Below the pieces are notes generated by a model that saw only the letters and a program-made list of their open reading frames with translations, made no database searches and was not told where the DNA came from. Below, piece by piece: positions 21,286 to 31,654 of a stretch of 64,000 nt of DNA. The stretch lies in the NCBI GenBank assembly GCA_964017235.1, contig OZ024936.1:38462040-38526039 (forward strand). Reading direction: 5' to 3'. The first letter of the stretch is position 1; every line of letters starts with the position of its first letter. The stretch comes from Sabellastarte sp. h YS-2021. Lineage: Eukaryota > Annelida > Polychaeta > Sabellida > Sabellidae. The position numbers and the translations under genes were made by a program.

Positions 21286-22140
21286 ATAAATTTATTTGAG
21301 CAATCCCTGCATCATTTCTACGTCATAAACGAAAATTGGTGATGTAACAATTGATAATTACGTCGTGTAGTATGAATGTCATAAAGACGTCAAAAACACG
21401 TCATCACACATTAAAACGTAAAAATTACCTCATTTAGCGTTCCAAATGGAAGAAATCTTATATAAATACAAAGGATGCAAGCACTACAGAGTGAATATGT
21501 AATATGTATATGAAAAAAAATGTAAAGAAAAGGTAAGTAAATATAATAAGAAACTTTAGGTTACAATTCCCCCATCTATAGTCATCCCTTCTGGAAATAA
21601 AGTGCCTAATTTTTTAATCAAGAAGCTTTCTTTTGCCTTTCTGGAAAAGTTGTCCCTAAAATTTTGATATAAAACTTGAACTTTCAGGTCATTCAAGCTA
21701 TGCCCTTGTGAGTTAAAATGCACAGACACCTGTTTCTGGGGTTGCTTAGATTTTATGTCTCAGATGTTCTCGAATTCTATCCCCTAATCTTCTTTCAGTT
21801 TCCCCTATGTAAAGACTACCACATTTTAAACATTCTATACAGTATATTATATCTTTGCTGATACAACTATAGTTGCCCTTTGGAGAATATACACCCCTTG
21901 GCCCTCTGACTTGGTGCACAAAATCAAAAACATGAGGACAGGTAAAACATCTTGTCCGGCCACATTTAAGAGTTTTGCCGACTTTAGATTGTACACCTAT
22001 TTTCGAGTGTACAAGCATATCTTTGACATTTCGGTCTAAACTAAAGGTTTTTCCTGGAAAAAGTAGCCTACTTCGTCATCCAATTGTAAAATGTGAAATT
22101 TCTTTCTATTGAAGGTAATACCTAAGATAATTCTTTCAGT
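21286..22140 (-). mobile_element. Penelope family-2 copy P2: 3' half
   Basis: Minus strand: GIY-YIG region (22110-21556) and the 3' untranslated region 21555-21290, with tacgtcgtc and gacgtca motifs. The same 3' region occurs at 37500-37790, which defines family 2 as distinct from family 1. Confidence 0.75.
21556..22110 (-). pseudogene. Penelope family 2: GIY-YIG endonuclease with intact motif
   Basis: Minus strand: MLVHSKIGVQSK, Cys finger CGRTRCFTCPHV, GNYSCISKDIIYCIECLKCG, then SLYIGETERRLGDRIREHL, that is the YIG half of GIY-YIG with its Gly and the downstream Arg residues intact. After a frame change near 21755 the C-terminus continues (HFNSQGHSLNDLKVQV, then GTLFPEGMTIDGG) to a stop at 21556. 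RT part absent. In contrast to family 1, the active-site glycine is retained. Confidence 0.82.
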
Positions 22141-22260
22141 GTTCAGACCTTTTGTATTTGAATTGGTTTGTGTTCTGAGGAAGGAGTGAGGCTCCGAAAC
22201 ATCAAATTAATTTATATTATTGCTCTTTTATAATAACATTTCTTTTATTTTGAGTGTTTG
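22141..22260 (+). mobile_element. Penelope family-2 terminus
   Basis: gaattggtttgtgttctgag, hammerhead-like core (22175-22203), ttataataacatttctttta, then gaagcagcac. It is in opposite orientation to P2 next to it, so the two form a head-to-head pair. Confidence 0.65.
22170..22207 (+). ncRNA. Hammerhead-like core, family 2, mutated helix III
   Basis: CTGAGGA, GGAG/CTCC, GAAA; but ACGTC has become ACATC, which breaks the palindromic helix III. Confidence 0.4.
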
Positions 22261-23260
22261 AAGAAACAAACAGCGAAGCAGCACATTAAAAGTTTAACAG
22301 CTCTTCTGATATGCTATTCCATTTTACAATTTATCCATTTGAAACGCCTATGTTCTGATAGGCAGGATTTGAAGGCAAAAGAGGAGGAAATGGAACATTT
22401 CTTTCTAGCGAGAGATTACCCCCAGAATATTGTCTCTAAGATAGAGTTTGTCATATCAGTAGAGCTGATGCTTTGAAACAAAACAACCTGCTAAAGAAAT
22501 GAATAGCGCTATACTTACTCTTACAATACAACTCTCACAGTAAGGCAATCAAAAACATTGAGCGGCAGACTTGTGAAGTTTCAAAATCTTGAAGATCTTT
22601 CCAAATTTTATAGAAAAATTAGACTCCATGCTTTCTTTAATAATTTGGACCAGGCAATTGATGACAGACTACAGACAGGATTTTCCCTGGAGGATGAGTT
22701 TACAAGGCTTGAGAAAAGAAACTCTACTTTTACACCATGTGAGGGACAATTTGAGGCTGTTGATAAATTTATAGATAATTGCAGAAAAGACATTGTAGTG
22801 GCTGAACTGTCTGGACCTACAAGATCAAACCTCAACGACAATAAGGAAAAAGCCCTGAAAAGACTAAGAAAGAGGAAAGATATTGTGATACAGCAAGCAG
22901 ACAAGGGTGGTGCAGTTGTGTGGAGAAGGGATTTGTACCAAAAAGAAACAGATCTACAGTTGTCAAATGAATGTTTTTACACACGTTTAGAGACAGATAA
23001 AACTGATGAAATTAACATGTTTATTAAGAGTGAAATAGATTCAATGATATGTGCAAGAGACCTTCCAGATACAGCAGTTGCTTTATTGGTTGAGAAACCG
23101 AAATGTAATTATGCCCAAAATCCATAAGCCAGGAAACCCAGGTAGGCCAGTTGTTTCATCTTGTTCCTGTCCTACTAATGTAATTTCAAAATATCTCAGT
23201 GGTACACTCAAGCCCATTGTGAGAGCTTTGCACTCACTTACGTTGTGTAAAAGGACACTA

Positions 23261-23867
23261 CATGGGTTAGCATGAAGTAGGTCAGTTTTCAGGTTTTTTT
23301 AGTGCTGTGTGAAAAGTAAATTAGCTACGAACACTATATTTGGCAGATATACAGAAGAAATTGATGGCAGCAACATTATGTAAGCAATTTGTTCATAACT
23401 TGTTTCTTTCAATTGTAAAATTGCACAAAATCTTTGAAAAATAACTTCTACAAACATTCATGAAGTGGGTCGATTTTCTAGCAAAAAATACTTCTATATT
23501 CATATTTTGACAAAATCTGCGTGTTTCTAGGATTTATTATATTTAAAAGTTCACAAAAAATGTTTACCAGAAAGAAAATAGCAATAAACAAATGATCAAT
23601 AGATTTGGTTTGTGAGTGTGTCCTGATGGAAATGCAAGCCAGGCTCTTTCATCCCATGAGAAGGGCAAAAAATTTAATTTAATAATTTGAATTATTAAAT
23701 TTTAATACACATCAAAACATCCGAATCTGATCATTGGTAATGTAGCTATGTACTGTGAAACTTTTCCAAAAATTTCATGACATAAGAATATAGCATTCTT
23801 TTATTTTGGCAGAAATTCTTGAAAATCGACCCACTTAATGAATTGACCCACTTCATGCTAACCCATG
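23261..23867. mobile_element. 607-bp MITE with TA duplication and terminal inverted repeats
   Basis: Begins catgggttagcatgaagt and ends acttcatgctaacccatg, perfect inverse over 18 bases and nearly so over about 24. It is flanked by TA at 23259-23260 and 23868-23869. Joining the flanks restores the sequence found in other PLE copies (ggacactaatcatgca). Internal sub-repeats: gaagtgggtcgattttc at 23463 and its inverse near 23821. No coding frame. TA duplication and simple repeats suggest mobilisation by a Tc1/mariner-type transposase. Confidence 0.9.
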
Positions 23868-24495
23868 TAATCATGCATTGAACTTGGTGCAAAATTTTAG
23901 ATTTCGAGGTGAAAATAGACTTTTGTTTACCATGGATATTAAGGGTCTCTATACTAACATTTACCAATGAGTATGGTCTGAATGCACTAAAATACTTTTT
24001 GGAGAAAAAAAATATTCATAATGCCCCAACACATACCCTTCTGAGACTAGCGGAACTAGTTTTGACACAGAATTGCTTCAAGTTTGGTGATAACTACTAT
24101 TCACTTACTGGTGGTACAATGATAGGCAACACCATTCGGGCCAGAATACTCTTGTTTTGGCTGTGGGGGAAGCAGGAAATTGAAATCTCTGAAACATATG
24201 ATGAGTTTCACAAAAGATATATTGATGATATTTGGGGTGCAACTTAGAGAAAATCTCAATAGATTTTTAATTTTGTCAGCAATTTCCACACATCCTTTGA
24301 ATATACTTTCACAGTTTCTGAAGTAAGTGTGAATGTTCTTCACATTAAATTGTGTGTCAAAGCAGATGGAATTAGCACATTGGTTTACTACAAAGAAACT
24401 GACAGTCACGCTTACCTGAAATATGGTTCCTCCCATCCAAAGTCATACAAAAATGCTATTCCATTTTTACAATTTCTCCGTTTGAAGCCTTAAAT

Positions 24496-24552
24496 TATCC
24501 CTCACGTGGTGTAAAAGTAGAATCTTTTTTCTCAAGCCTTGTAAACTCATCC
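24496..24552 (-). repeat. Inverted micro-insert of Penelope N-terminal sequence
   Basis: About 57 bases are the reverse complement of the N-terminal coding region (compare 38939-39000: caaggcttgagaaaagag), placed inside the RT-linker of P3. Flanking sequence continues normally with gacaggcaggatttgaagg. Confidence 0.75.
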
Positions 24553-25325
24553 TGACAGGCAGGATTTGAAGGCAAAAGAGAAAGAAATGGAACATTTCTT
24601 TCTAGCGAGAGATTATCCCCAGAATATTGTCTCTAAGGCCAAAGATACAGTTTGTCATATCAGTAGAGCTGATGCTTTGAAACAAAAAGAACCCGCTAAA
24701 GAAATGCAAAGGGTTAATACTTACTCTTACATACAACTCTCACAGTAAGGCAATCAAAGACATTGTGGAGAAGAATTTTCACATGCTAAATCTTGACGAG
24801 AAAGTGGGCTATTTGTTTCAAGAAAACCTCTGATTTCATACTGTAGGGATAGGAACATAAAAGACATGCTGGTCCACTCTAAATTCAGTTCAAAAATGTG
24901 TCTGTCATAACTTTGCCATGTGGTAGAAAACGTTGTCTTACATGTCCCTTTGTTTTCAATGCGGTACACACAGTTGAGGGCCCTAGAGATAAATTTACTC
25001 CTTCAGGTAGTTTTTCTTGTATCAGCAAAGATATCATTTATTGCATTTAATGTATTAGATGTGGAGAGATTTATATCGAGGAAACAGAAAGGAGGTTAGG
25101 AGACAGGATAAGAGAACACTTGACAGATGTCAAAAACAAGAATAGACATAAAGAGGTAGCTATTCACTTGAACTCTTTTGGCCACAGTTTAGATCATTTT
25201 AGAGTGCAAGTTCTGTTTGAAAACATCAATGTTAATTTGGCCAGGAAAATCAAGGAAAGTTACATTATGATATTTGGCTGTGTGTACCTACTGGGTATGA
25301 ACAGGGACAACAGAATTGTAGTATA

Positions 25326-25830
25326 AATGTTATTTGTCTTACCATTTGTTTAATTTGAATTCTTTTTTTTTGAGGATATTGATTTTTATTGTCATAGCTA
25401 GAAAAATTTTTAGAAATTTTGGAGTTTTTGGACATTATAGTGAATTTAAATTTTTTTTGATTTTGTGACGTTATAATGAAAAATTGCAAAAAAATTTAAA
25501 ATTTTGATTTTTGTGACGTCATAGTAAAAAAAAATTTTTTTTCTGACGTCATCTTAAGATTTATGACATAATATGATTAAATATGTGTTTTAAGTAATAA
25601 TGACGTGATTTGGCTTGTTAAAACATAATTTTGATGTAATTTTGTTTATTTACATATAAAAAAGCTTTTTTTTCAAATTTAACAAATTGTATGCTATTTC
25701 TGATGAAGGAGTGAAAGCTCCGAAAGCTCAAATAATTTTTTTGTATTCTCTTTGTTTTTACTTTGTTTATTATTTTATATTGATATTTAAAAGAGCGAAG
25801 CAGCAAAACCCTATTAACTTGAAAATTAAT
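25326..25830 (+). mobile_element. P3 3' untranslated region and terminus
   Basis: AT-rich region with tgacgtcat motifs, the hammerhead-like core at 25700-25729, then the end block ctctttgtttttactttg, gagcgaagcagcaaaac. Confidence 0.7.
25693..25736 (+). ncRNA. Hammerhead-like core, family 1 (P3)
   Basis: TATTT, CTGATGA, GGAG/CTCC stem with one extra A in the loop, GAAA, AGCT, C, AAATA. Helix I of five A-U pairs (TATTT/AAATA). Confidence 0.6.
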
Positions 25831-26060
25831 AGACCCAAACTGTTATAACAAATCCTGTAATTTAATGAAATGAAATTAGAATGGGGAACAAACAGTTTTA
25901 ATTAAGCTAGTAGGACTGCAGTTTTCAGTTGACTTGCAGAAGATCCCATCGATGAATTATACATGTGCCTTGGAAAAGGCAAAGAAACTTTGGACTCAGA
26001 ATGGTTAATATAGATAACTTTATCCATGCTTTGAAACTATCTTGGATATACAGACAAAAT
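25831..26060. other. Spacer
   Basis: No coding or repeat signal recognised. Confidence 0.4.
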
Positions 26061-26103
26061 AAAAGAAATGTTATTATAAAAGAGCAATAATATAAATTTA
26101 TTT

Positions 26104-26132
26104 GACGTTTCAGAGCCTCACTCCTTCCTCAG
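26104..26132 (-). ncRNA. Hammerhead-like core, family 2 (left arm)
   Basis: Minus strand: CTGAGGA, GGAG/CTCT, GAAA, ACGT, C. Confidence 0.45.
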
Positions 26133-26159
26133 AACACAAACCAATTCAAATTTTGGGTT

Positions 26160-26188
26160 CTGAGGAAGGAGTGAGGCTCTGAAACGTC
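26160..26188 (+). ncRNA. Hammerhead-like core, family 2 (right arm)
   Basis: CTGAGGA, GGAG/CTCT, GAAA, ACGT, C; mirror image of the left arm. Confidence 0.45.
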
Positions 26189-26299
26189 AAATAAATTTAT
26201 ATTATTGCTCTTTTATAATAACATTTCTTTTATTTTGTGTGTTTGACAAAACAAAGAGCGAAGCAGCACAATAAAAAGTTTTTTGGATATACATACTCT

Positions 26300-27144
26300 T
26301 TAGAGGTCAACAATGTGCTTTTATCCCAGTTTTTGAACAATGCATATCTCCAATGGATAAGCTTCTTAAGTTTGGCCAAAAATATTGATTAAAAGGAGTA
26401 GAAATATTTTTTTGGAATGATGTTTTTTACTCTTATATAAAATTATGTAAGAAAATTAAAATTGAGAGTAATGATGATATTCTGGCATCTCCACTCTGAT
26501 ACAATCCAATGATCTGATCAAATACTCTTTTTTCCAAATTTGTTTTAAAAGGGATTATAGCTGTGGGTGATATAGTGGATAATAACGGCTGTGTTCTAGC
26601 TCAACAAGAAATTCAAAGAGTTTTTAAAATCCAAAGAACCAATTTTTTTAGATTACTATCATTAAAAATTGATTATTCGATAAATTCATTAAGGAACATA
26701 AAACTGGAGACTCCTTCAAGTTCTTTCAGCCATGTATTTTAAACTCCGTAATAATTATTCTATCTGGTGGCAAAGGCACAAAGTATTTTTATGAGAATTT
26801 AAGTAAAAGACATCTTACCTTACCATTTAAGCAAAAATGGTATGACGATCTAACAATAGAATTAAAAGACAATATTCAGAATTTGCTTTAAAACTATACA
26901 AGATCCATATTTTAAATGGTTTCAGTATAGATTAATGACAATTGGAAAATAGAATTTCACCTATCATAATTCAAATTCTGTGGCAATAAATACATTAATA
27001 ATGGTTATTAATTGTTATTTATATTCATACTTCAGAAAAGGCTTAGAAATTAGTATTGATGGAGCACTTATCAAATGTAAAACTATATATGATGAGCAAC
27101 AGTTGCTTGCTTCTCTAGAATTCCAAAGTGATAAATTTGTGTGA
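26300..27144 (+). pseudogene. LINE C-terminal fragment (same family as 57056-60764)
   Basis: VGDIVDNNGCVLAQQEIQR near 26560 corresponds to GDIVDNRGVVLEQKDIQK of the LINE at 59658. GTKYFYENLSK (26775) corresponds to GTKGIYNKLNK, and HNSNSVAINTLIMVINCYLYS (26957) to RNSNSVALNTLIMVTKTYIFS. Strongly decayed, with many frameshifts and stops and no RT core; the zinc-binding segment between these blocks is deleted. It ends near 27144. An old insertion of an L1/Tx1-like element. Confidence 0.82.
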
Positions 27145-29030
27145 ATTTTTTTTTGCAACATTTGCCATGGACATAAATTACCAGAGAAATATGAGGTAAG
27201 TAGATTGTAAATTGTCAACATGCTTCTCTTGAGTTAGACGCTATGTTTTTTTGAGTTTTTGGTTCTGTTACATTTGTGGAGCTTGCGATCTCATGTCCCC
27301 TTTTGTTTAATTTCGTAAGGTGAGGATATTTGAGAAGAGCCAAGCAATGGCCACTGTAATCTGTGTTTTTTTCAAGTGTTAGTTAACCTAATTAAACTTG
27401 TATGCGTTTTCAATGCAAAACAAAGGCACAGTATTAGGTTTAAATTGAACATCAGTAGCTAAATCTTCTTGGAGTTGAATGTTGTAAGAAATTGACCAGC
27501 CAAATAATACATGGTGTTGCCAAGATTTTTGCATATAAGTGTTTCATTTCTGGGATTAATTTTTTTTTTTGGGGGGGGTTGAATGGGATTGTGATGACTG
27601 GTGTTTGGCCCTGCGTATATATGTAGTAGTGACTGAACATACTTAGGCTTACTTATATGCTTTAATTTATATGTAAATATGAAATTGCTAAATTATTAGA
27701 TAAGGTCATTATTGTCAAATGTGTTCATAAATAAATAGACCAAAATAAATGTTATGTTTGCAGTGTTAAATATGAAAGTCCTGTAGTTTCAACTGACATG
27801 TTTCGACACATAGTCATCTAGGCCCCAAAAATCTAATTCTCTCAAGTTTTCACTGCACTCTATCTCATGGCTTTTCACTCATTCCTACGCTTATCCAACA
27901 TTGTACCGCATGCTTTTAATTGATTTGATATATCCAGACGTTTTGGCTATAGGTGAAATGATATTTGGGACTCGTTTGCTGTATTGATCCTAAAACGGTC
28001 AAAAACCAATCTGTTTAGGAAGATGGTTCAATATGTAACTATTCTTGAAATTCCCCGTTCATTGTTTTGTCCAGTTCTTGCCCTTAAATGCAATTCCTGG
28101 ATCTGACAATGACCCCTTATTTGCCATATGGAGATGTGATCGCTAGTTGCCACTAACAGATGGTTCTGTTAGGAAGCATCTTAAGAGGGTAATTATGCCC
28201 CTAGGGTGGGATCATCAAACGTTAACCTTACATACTTTTAGGAAGTCGGGGGATCATAAACATAATGTTCCCATTCAGGTCATTAAGGACCAAGGAACTT
28301 GATCTTCTGACTGTTTACAGATACGTTTCCTCTGATACTCAGTTCTCCTCTTGCCCCCTCTACTCCACGCATTCAAACAGCACCTACAGTCTTGATGTGT
28401 TTCGGCTAGCCTTTTTTTCTATAAAATTCTTAATTTGCTCATTTTTGTTCAATTTTTTGTAAGACGTAAGGTTTTTTTAAGTAAGAAAATTTGGGTTTTA
28501 CCCCTTACTGCTTTTCAATGGAGTTAGGTTGAATTTAAACATTCCTTCACGGGGCATATTGTCTTATATAAGACCACATTGTTGTATGGTCCATATGGGC
28601 CCATTGTCACATTAAATGCATTGATGTTTTGATTTACAAGAATTTTTAGGGTTATAGTATGTGTAAAATAACATAAAAGTAATTTAATAAATGTTAAAAA
28701 TCCAATTTGGGTGATTCAGTTGTGTTTGGGGGATATTGTATAAATTGCGACCTTTGACCTTCACCAGGATTATGTCCTTTGGTGTGTTATGACGTTGCAG
28801 GATATTTTATCTTGAGCTTGACCTTTTACTTGTCTCCTGTTTAACACAGGGATACTGTTGCCTAATGTAGATGTTCAAGGAGATTATATGGTGCAGATTG
28901 TTATGGCCATGACTGGACCTTAGTTGGAGGTCACTTTGCTTGGACTTTCCATGGGTCTTTGCTTTAATGACACTGGAATGAAAATTCTTGTATCTCTTAT
29001 AAATATATCACCTCGTGGGGTGGGGAATTG
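27145..29030. other. Non-coding stretch, nothing recognised
   Basis: AT-rich, only short open frames with no family signature. A G9 run lies near 27572. No inverted or tandem repeat was obvious by eye. Confidence 0.5.
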
Positions 29031-29500
29031 TAAGAAATTTTGAATTTTTTTGACATTATAGTGAAATTTTAAAAACTATTGAAAAATTTTAAAATTTTGG
29101 ATTTTTTGACGTCAATGAAAAATTCCAAAACAAAATTAGATTTTTGTGGCGTCATATTAAGATTTATGACATATTTGTTTTGATTAATAATGACGTAATT
29201 TGTTTAAACGTCATTGTGATGTAAACCAATTTTTTTTTATTCATTTGTGTTCTGAGGAAGAACTTAGGCTCCGAAATGTCAATAAATTTCCTCTTTTATT
29301 ATTATTTTTTAAGTTTTGTTTATTTACACATAAAAAGATCTTTTTGGAAAAATGAAATTAACAATTATAATTTATTCCTGATCAAGGAGTGAAGCTCGAA
29401 AGCTAATATAAATTTATTTATTATGTTTGTTTATTATTTTATATGGATATGTAAAAGAGCGAAGCAGCAAAACTTTATTAACTTGGAATATCTTAGTCCA
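29031..29500 (+). mobile_element. Penelope family-1 3' end (P4) invaded by a family-2 end
   Basis: The family-1 3' region (tgacgtcaatg, ttgtttaaacgtcattgtga) is interrupted at about 29238-29310 by a family-2 end with ctgaggaagaact...ccgaaatgtc. It then resumes with ttgtttatttacacataaaa, a damaged hammerhead-like core at 29378 (CTGATCA) and gagcgaagcagcaaaac. No coding part. Confidence 0.7.
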
Positions 29501-30238
29501 AAGTGGTGCTACTTCATCTTTTTACATTGACATAATTGAATTTTGACCAACAGTTGTTACAAAATAAACCGAATAGATATGTTTACTTGGGTGCAGTGTA
29601 TGGCTTCTATATATTTTGTGCATTTTTATGTTTTTATGTATGTATTTGTATGTTGGAAAAAAACTCAGTAAAAAAAGTTAAGAAATTTATTAATTTAATA
29701 ATGCTCTTTGTTTTTATTTTGTTAATTATTCTCTGATGTATACATGGACTTTACAGTTACAGTCCTAGGAATTATCCCATTTCAACCCCTCAAATCTGAG
29801 GGAAGGCTTATCTGCTCCCCCACTGCAAGTGTTTATGTTATCTGAAGACCATAATTAATAGCCCATCATCTGGATGTGTCTTGTGGTTGTAAATGACTGC
29901 TCTCTCATACAAAATGTGTTGCGGGTACTGGGAGAAAGCAAGTATACTTATGAAACCACATTTAGTTGTTGAATAAATGTATATAAAAACAAGCATGTAC
30001 AGTGTTTCTAGCTTTTTCATTCACTATGTGATGAACGACTTGTAGTTTTAGTGTTACACACATTTGTTATCTCCACCAAGGAGGTATTGTTTTCATGACC
30101 ATTTGTTTGTCAGCAGGATTACACAAGTACTAATGCTTGGACCTTCTTTTCAAATGTCAAAAGCTAGGTCATGGTGTAACTTAGATTCCATTAAATTATC
30201 AGTCCTGGATGTTTCTTAATTATTTTTATGAATTTTTA
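29501..30238. other. Spacer with one half of a distant inverted repeat
   Basis: 29757-29838 (cctcaaatctgagggaagg and flanks) is similar in inverse to 34083-34165 (ccttccctcagatttgaggg). A 66-codon hydrophobic open frame at 29536-29736 overlaps a Penelope end block and is probably chance. Confidence 0.55.
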
Positions 30239-30930
30239 GGCGGGTTGCATGTAACCAACCCGCCTGTTAGATTGATGTGTCCGACGTCCGTCTGTCCGTC
30301 CACATTTTTCGTTTCCGGACTCTTATTCAAAAACGGTTTGTCCAATCGAATTCAAACTTGACAGGGGCATAAATCACCATTATAGCTAGGTTCTTGTCAA
30401 TATTGGTGTAATTCTGTCTGTTCATTTGTCCGTTTTTTGTCTGTTTGTCTGTCCATTCATCTGCCCGTCCATATTTTTGTTTCCGGACTCTAACTTGAAA
30501 ACGGTTTGTCCAGTCGAATTCAAGCTTGACAGGGACATAGATCACCATCATAGCTAGGTTCCTTTCGAAATTGGTGTAATTCCGTCTGTTCGTTTGTCCG
30601 TTTGTCTGTCCATCCATATGTCCGTCGACATTTTTGTTTCCGGACTCTAACTCGAAAACGGTTTGTCCAACCGAATTCAAACTTGACAGGGACATAGATC
30701 ACCATCATAGCTAGGTTCCTTTCAAAATTGGTGTAATTCTATTGTTCGTTTGTATGTTTTTTGTACATTTGTCTGTTCATCAACATTTCTGTTTCCGGAC
30801 TCTAACTCAAAAATGCTGTGTCCAATCAAATTCAAACTTGACAGGGAGATACATCACCATCATAGCTAAGTAGCTTTTGAAATTGGTGTAAATCCATCCT
30901 TTCGTTTGTCCGTTTATAGCATAGATACAA
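30239..30930. repeat. Tandem array, about 150-170 bp unit, with a hairpin at its left edge
   Basis: At least four units, recognised by tttccggactc at about 30311, 30481, 30640 and 30793 and by ttcaaacttgacaggg followed by atcaccatcatagctagg. Units end in (t)gtctgtccgtttgtccg strings that vary in length. The array is preceded by a GC-rich hairpin, ggcgggtt...aacccgcc (30239-30264). Confidence 0.85.
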
Positions 30931-31109
30931 TTATGTAACCTAGATTACAAGTTTTACATTTCTTAGCACGTCTAACACATTTACTTTAACCGGGTGACCT
31001 AACATTTCTTTCCTTGTTTCTAAATGTAATTACAGCAGTTGCTAACATTATTGCTGCCTGCGCAATCCGCCTTTTGGGGCATCTTTGACCCTCTTGTTAA
31101 AATAATTTT

Positions 31110-31640
31110 TAATGCATTAAAATTCAAAAATTCATGCAGTAAATCACTTATAACTTGAAACGCATTGTATTTAGAGCATTTTGTTAAAATATGTTGTTCA
31201 CCTACTTTCTCCATAGCTACAACATGGTGAGTAACTTGGGAGTCTATCCCAATAGCTAAGTAAGTAATAGCTACTTTCTGACTTTCAGTACCTTGCATAA
31301 TGAGTAAAATTACTTGTAACTTGAAAAATATTGCATTTGTAGCATTTTGTTGAAAAATGTTATTCACCTTCTTTTGGATCAGCTATAACATAGTACAACT
31401 GCAGACTTGTAGCTCATTGCACAGCTGAGCAATAGCTACTTTGAGGTTATCAGTATTGAGTAAATCACACATTACTTGAAAACTATTGCATTTAGAGTAT
31501 TTTGTTTAAATATGATATTCACCCACTTTTGAGTCAGCTGTAACATAGTAAAATTGTAGACCTGTTGCCCATTGCATAGCTGAGCAATAGTTACTTTGAG
31601 GTTATCACTGTTGAGTAAATCACTTGTAACTTGAGATAAC
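31110..31640. repeat. Tandem array, about 150-165 bp unit (3-4 units)
   Basis: Recurring blocks: aatcactt(a/g)taacttgaaa...ttgcattt.gagcattttgtt at about 31143, 31308, 31458 and (partial) 31620; and agct(a/g)taacatagta with tgagcaatagctactttgaggttatcag. Decayed. Confidence 0.75.
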
Positions 31641-31654
31641 AGTTGATTTTTCCA

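Larger units (their letters stand above)
22260..25325 (+). pseudogene. Penelope P3: rearranged RT and GIY-YIG, split by a MITE
   Basis: Plus-strand family-1 copy with shuffled parts. 22300-22550 carries the linker (MEHFFLARDYPQNIVS), which belongs after RT. 22560-23110 carries the N-terminal domain (FQNLEDLSKFYRK, DIVIQQADKGGAVVW) and RT KPGNPGRPVVSS. The MITE lies at 23261-23867. RT then resumes (FTMDIKGLYTNI near 23930, CFKFGDNYYSLTGGTMIG, RYIDDIWG near 24225). A small inverted piece sits at 24496-24552. A second linker (24566-24748) is followed by the Cys finger and GIY-YIG reading CGEIYIEETERRLGDRIREH, ending at the TAA after RNRIVV-like sequence (25325). YIG has become YIE. Many stops; non-functional. 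Confidence 0.82.
26061..26280. mobile_element. Penelope family-2 fold-back pair
   Basis: Two family-2 ends face each other: a minus-strand arm (26061-26150) and a plus-strand arm (26153-26270), each with acatttcttt, a hammerhead-like core and the gaattggttt side. Together they form a long inverted repeat with only a few central bases (attttgggttc). Confidence 0.75.

Noticed and set aside
29536-29736. Small hydrophobic protein (possible membrane peptide)
   Set aside because: Half of it is a Penelope terminal block; AT-rich DNA often gives Phe/Ile/Leu runs.
30327-30708. Repetitive open frames on the minus strand with TNGQTNRRNY-like repeats
   Set aside because: Produced by the tandem array; no start context or family match.
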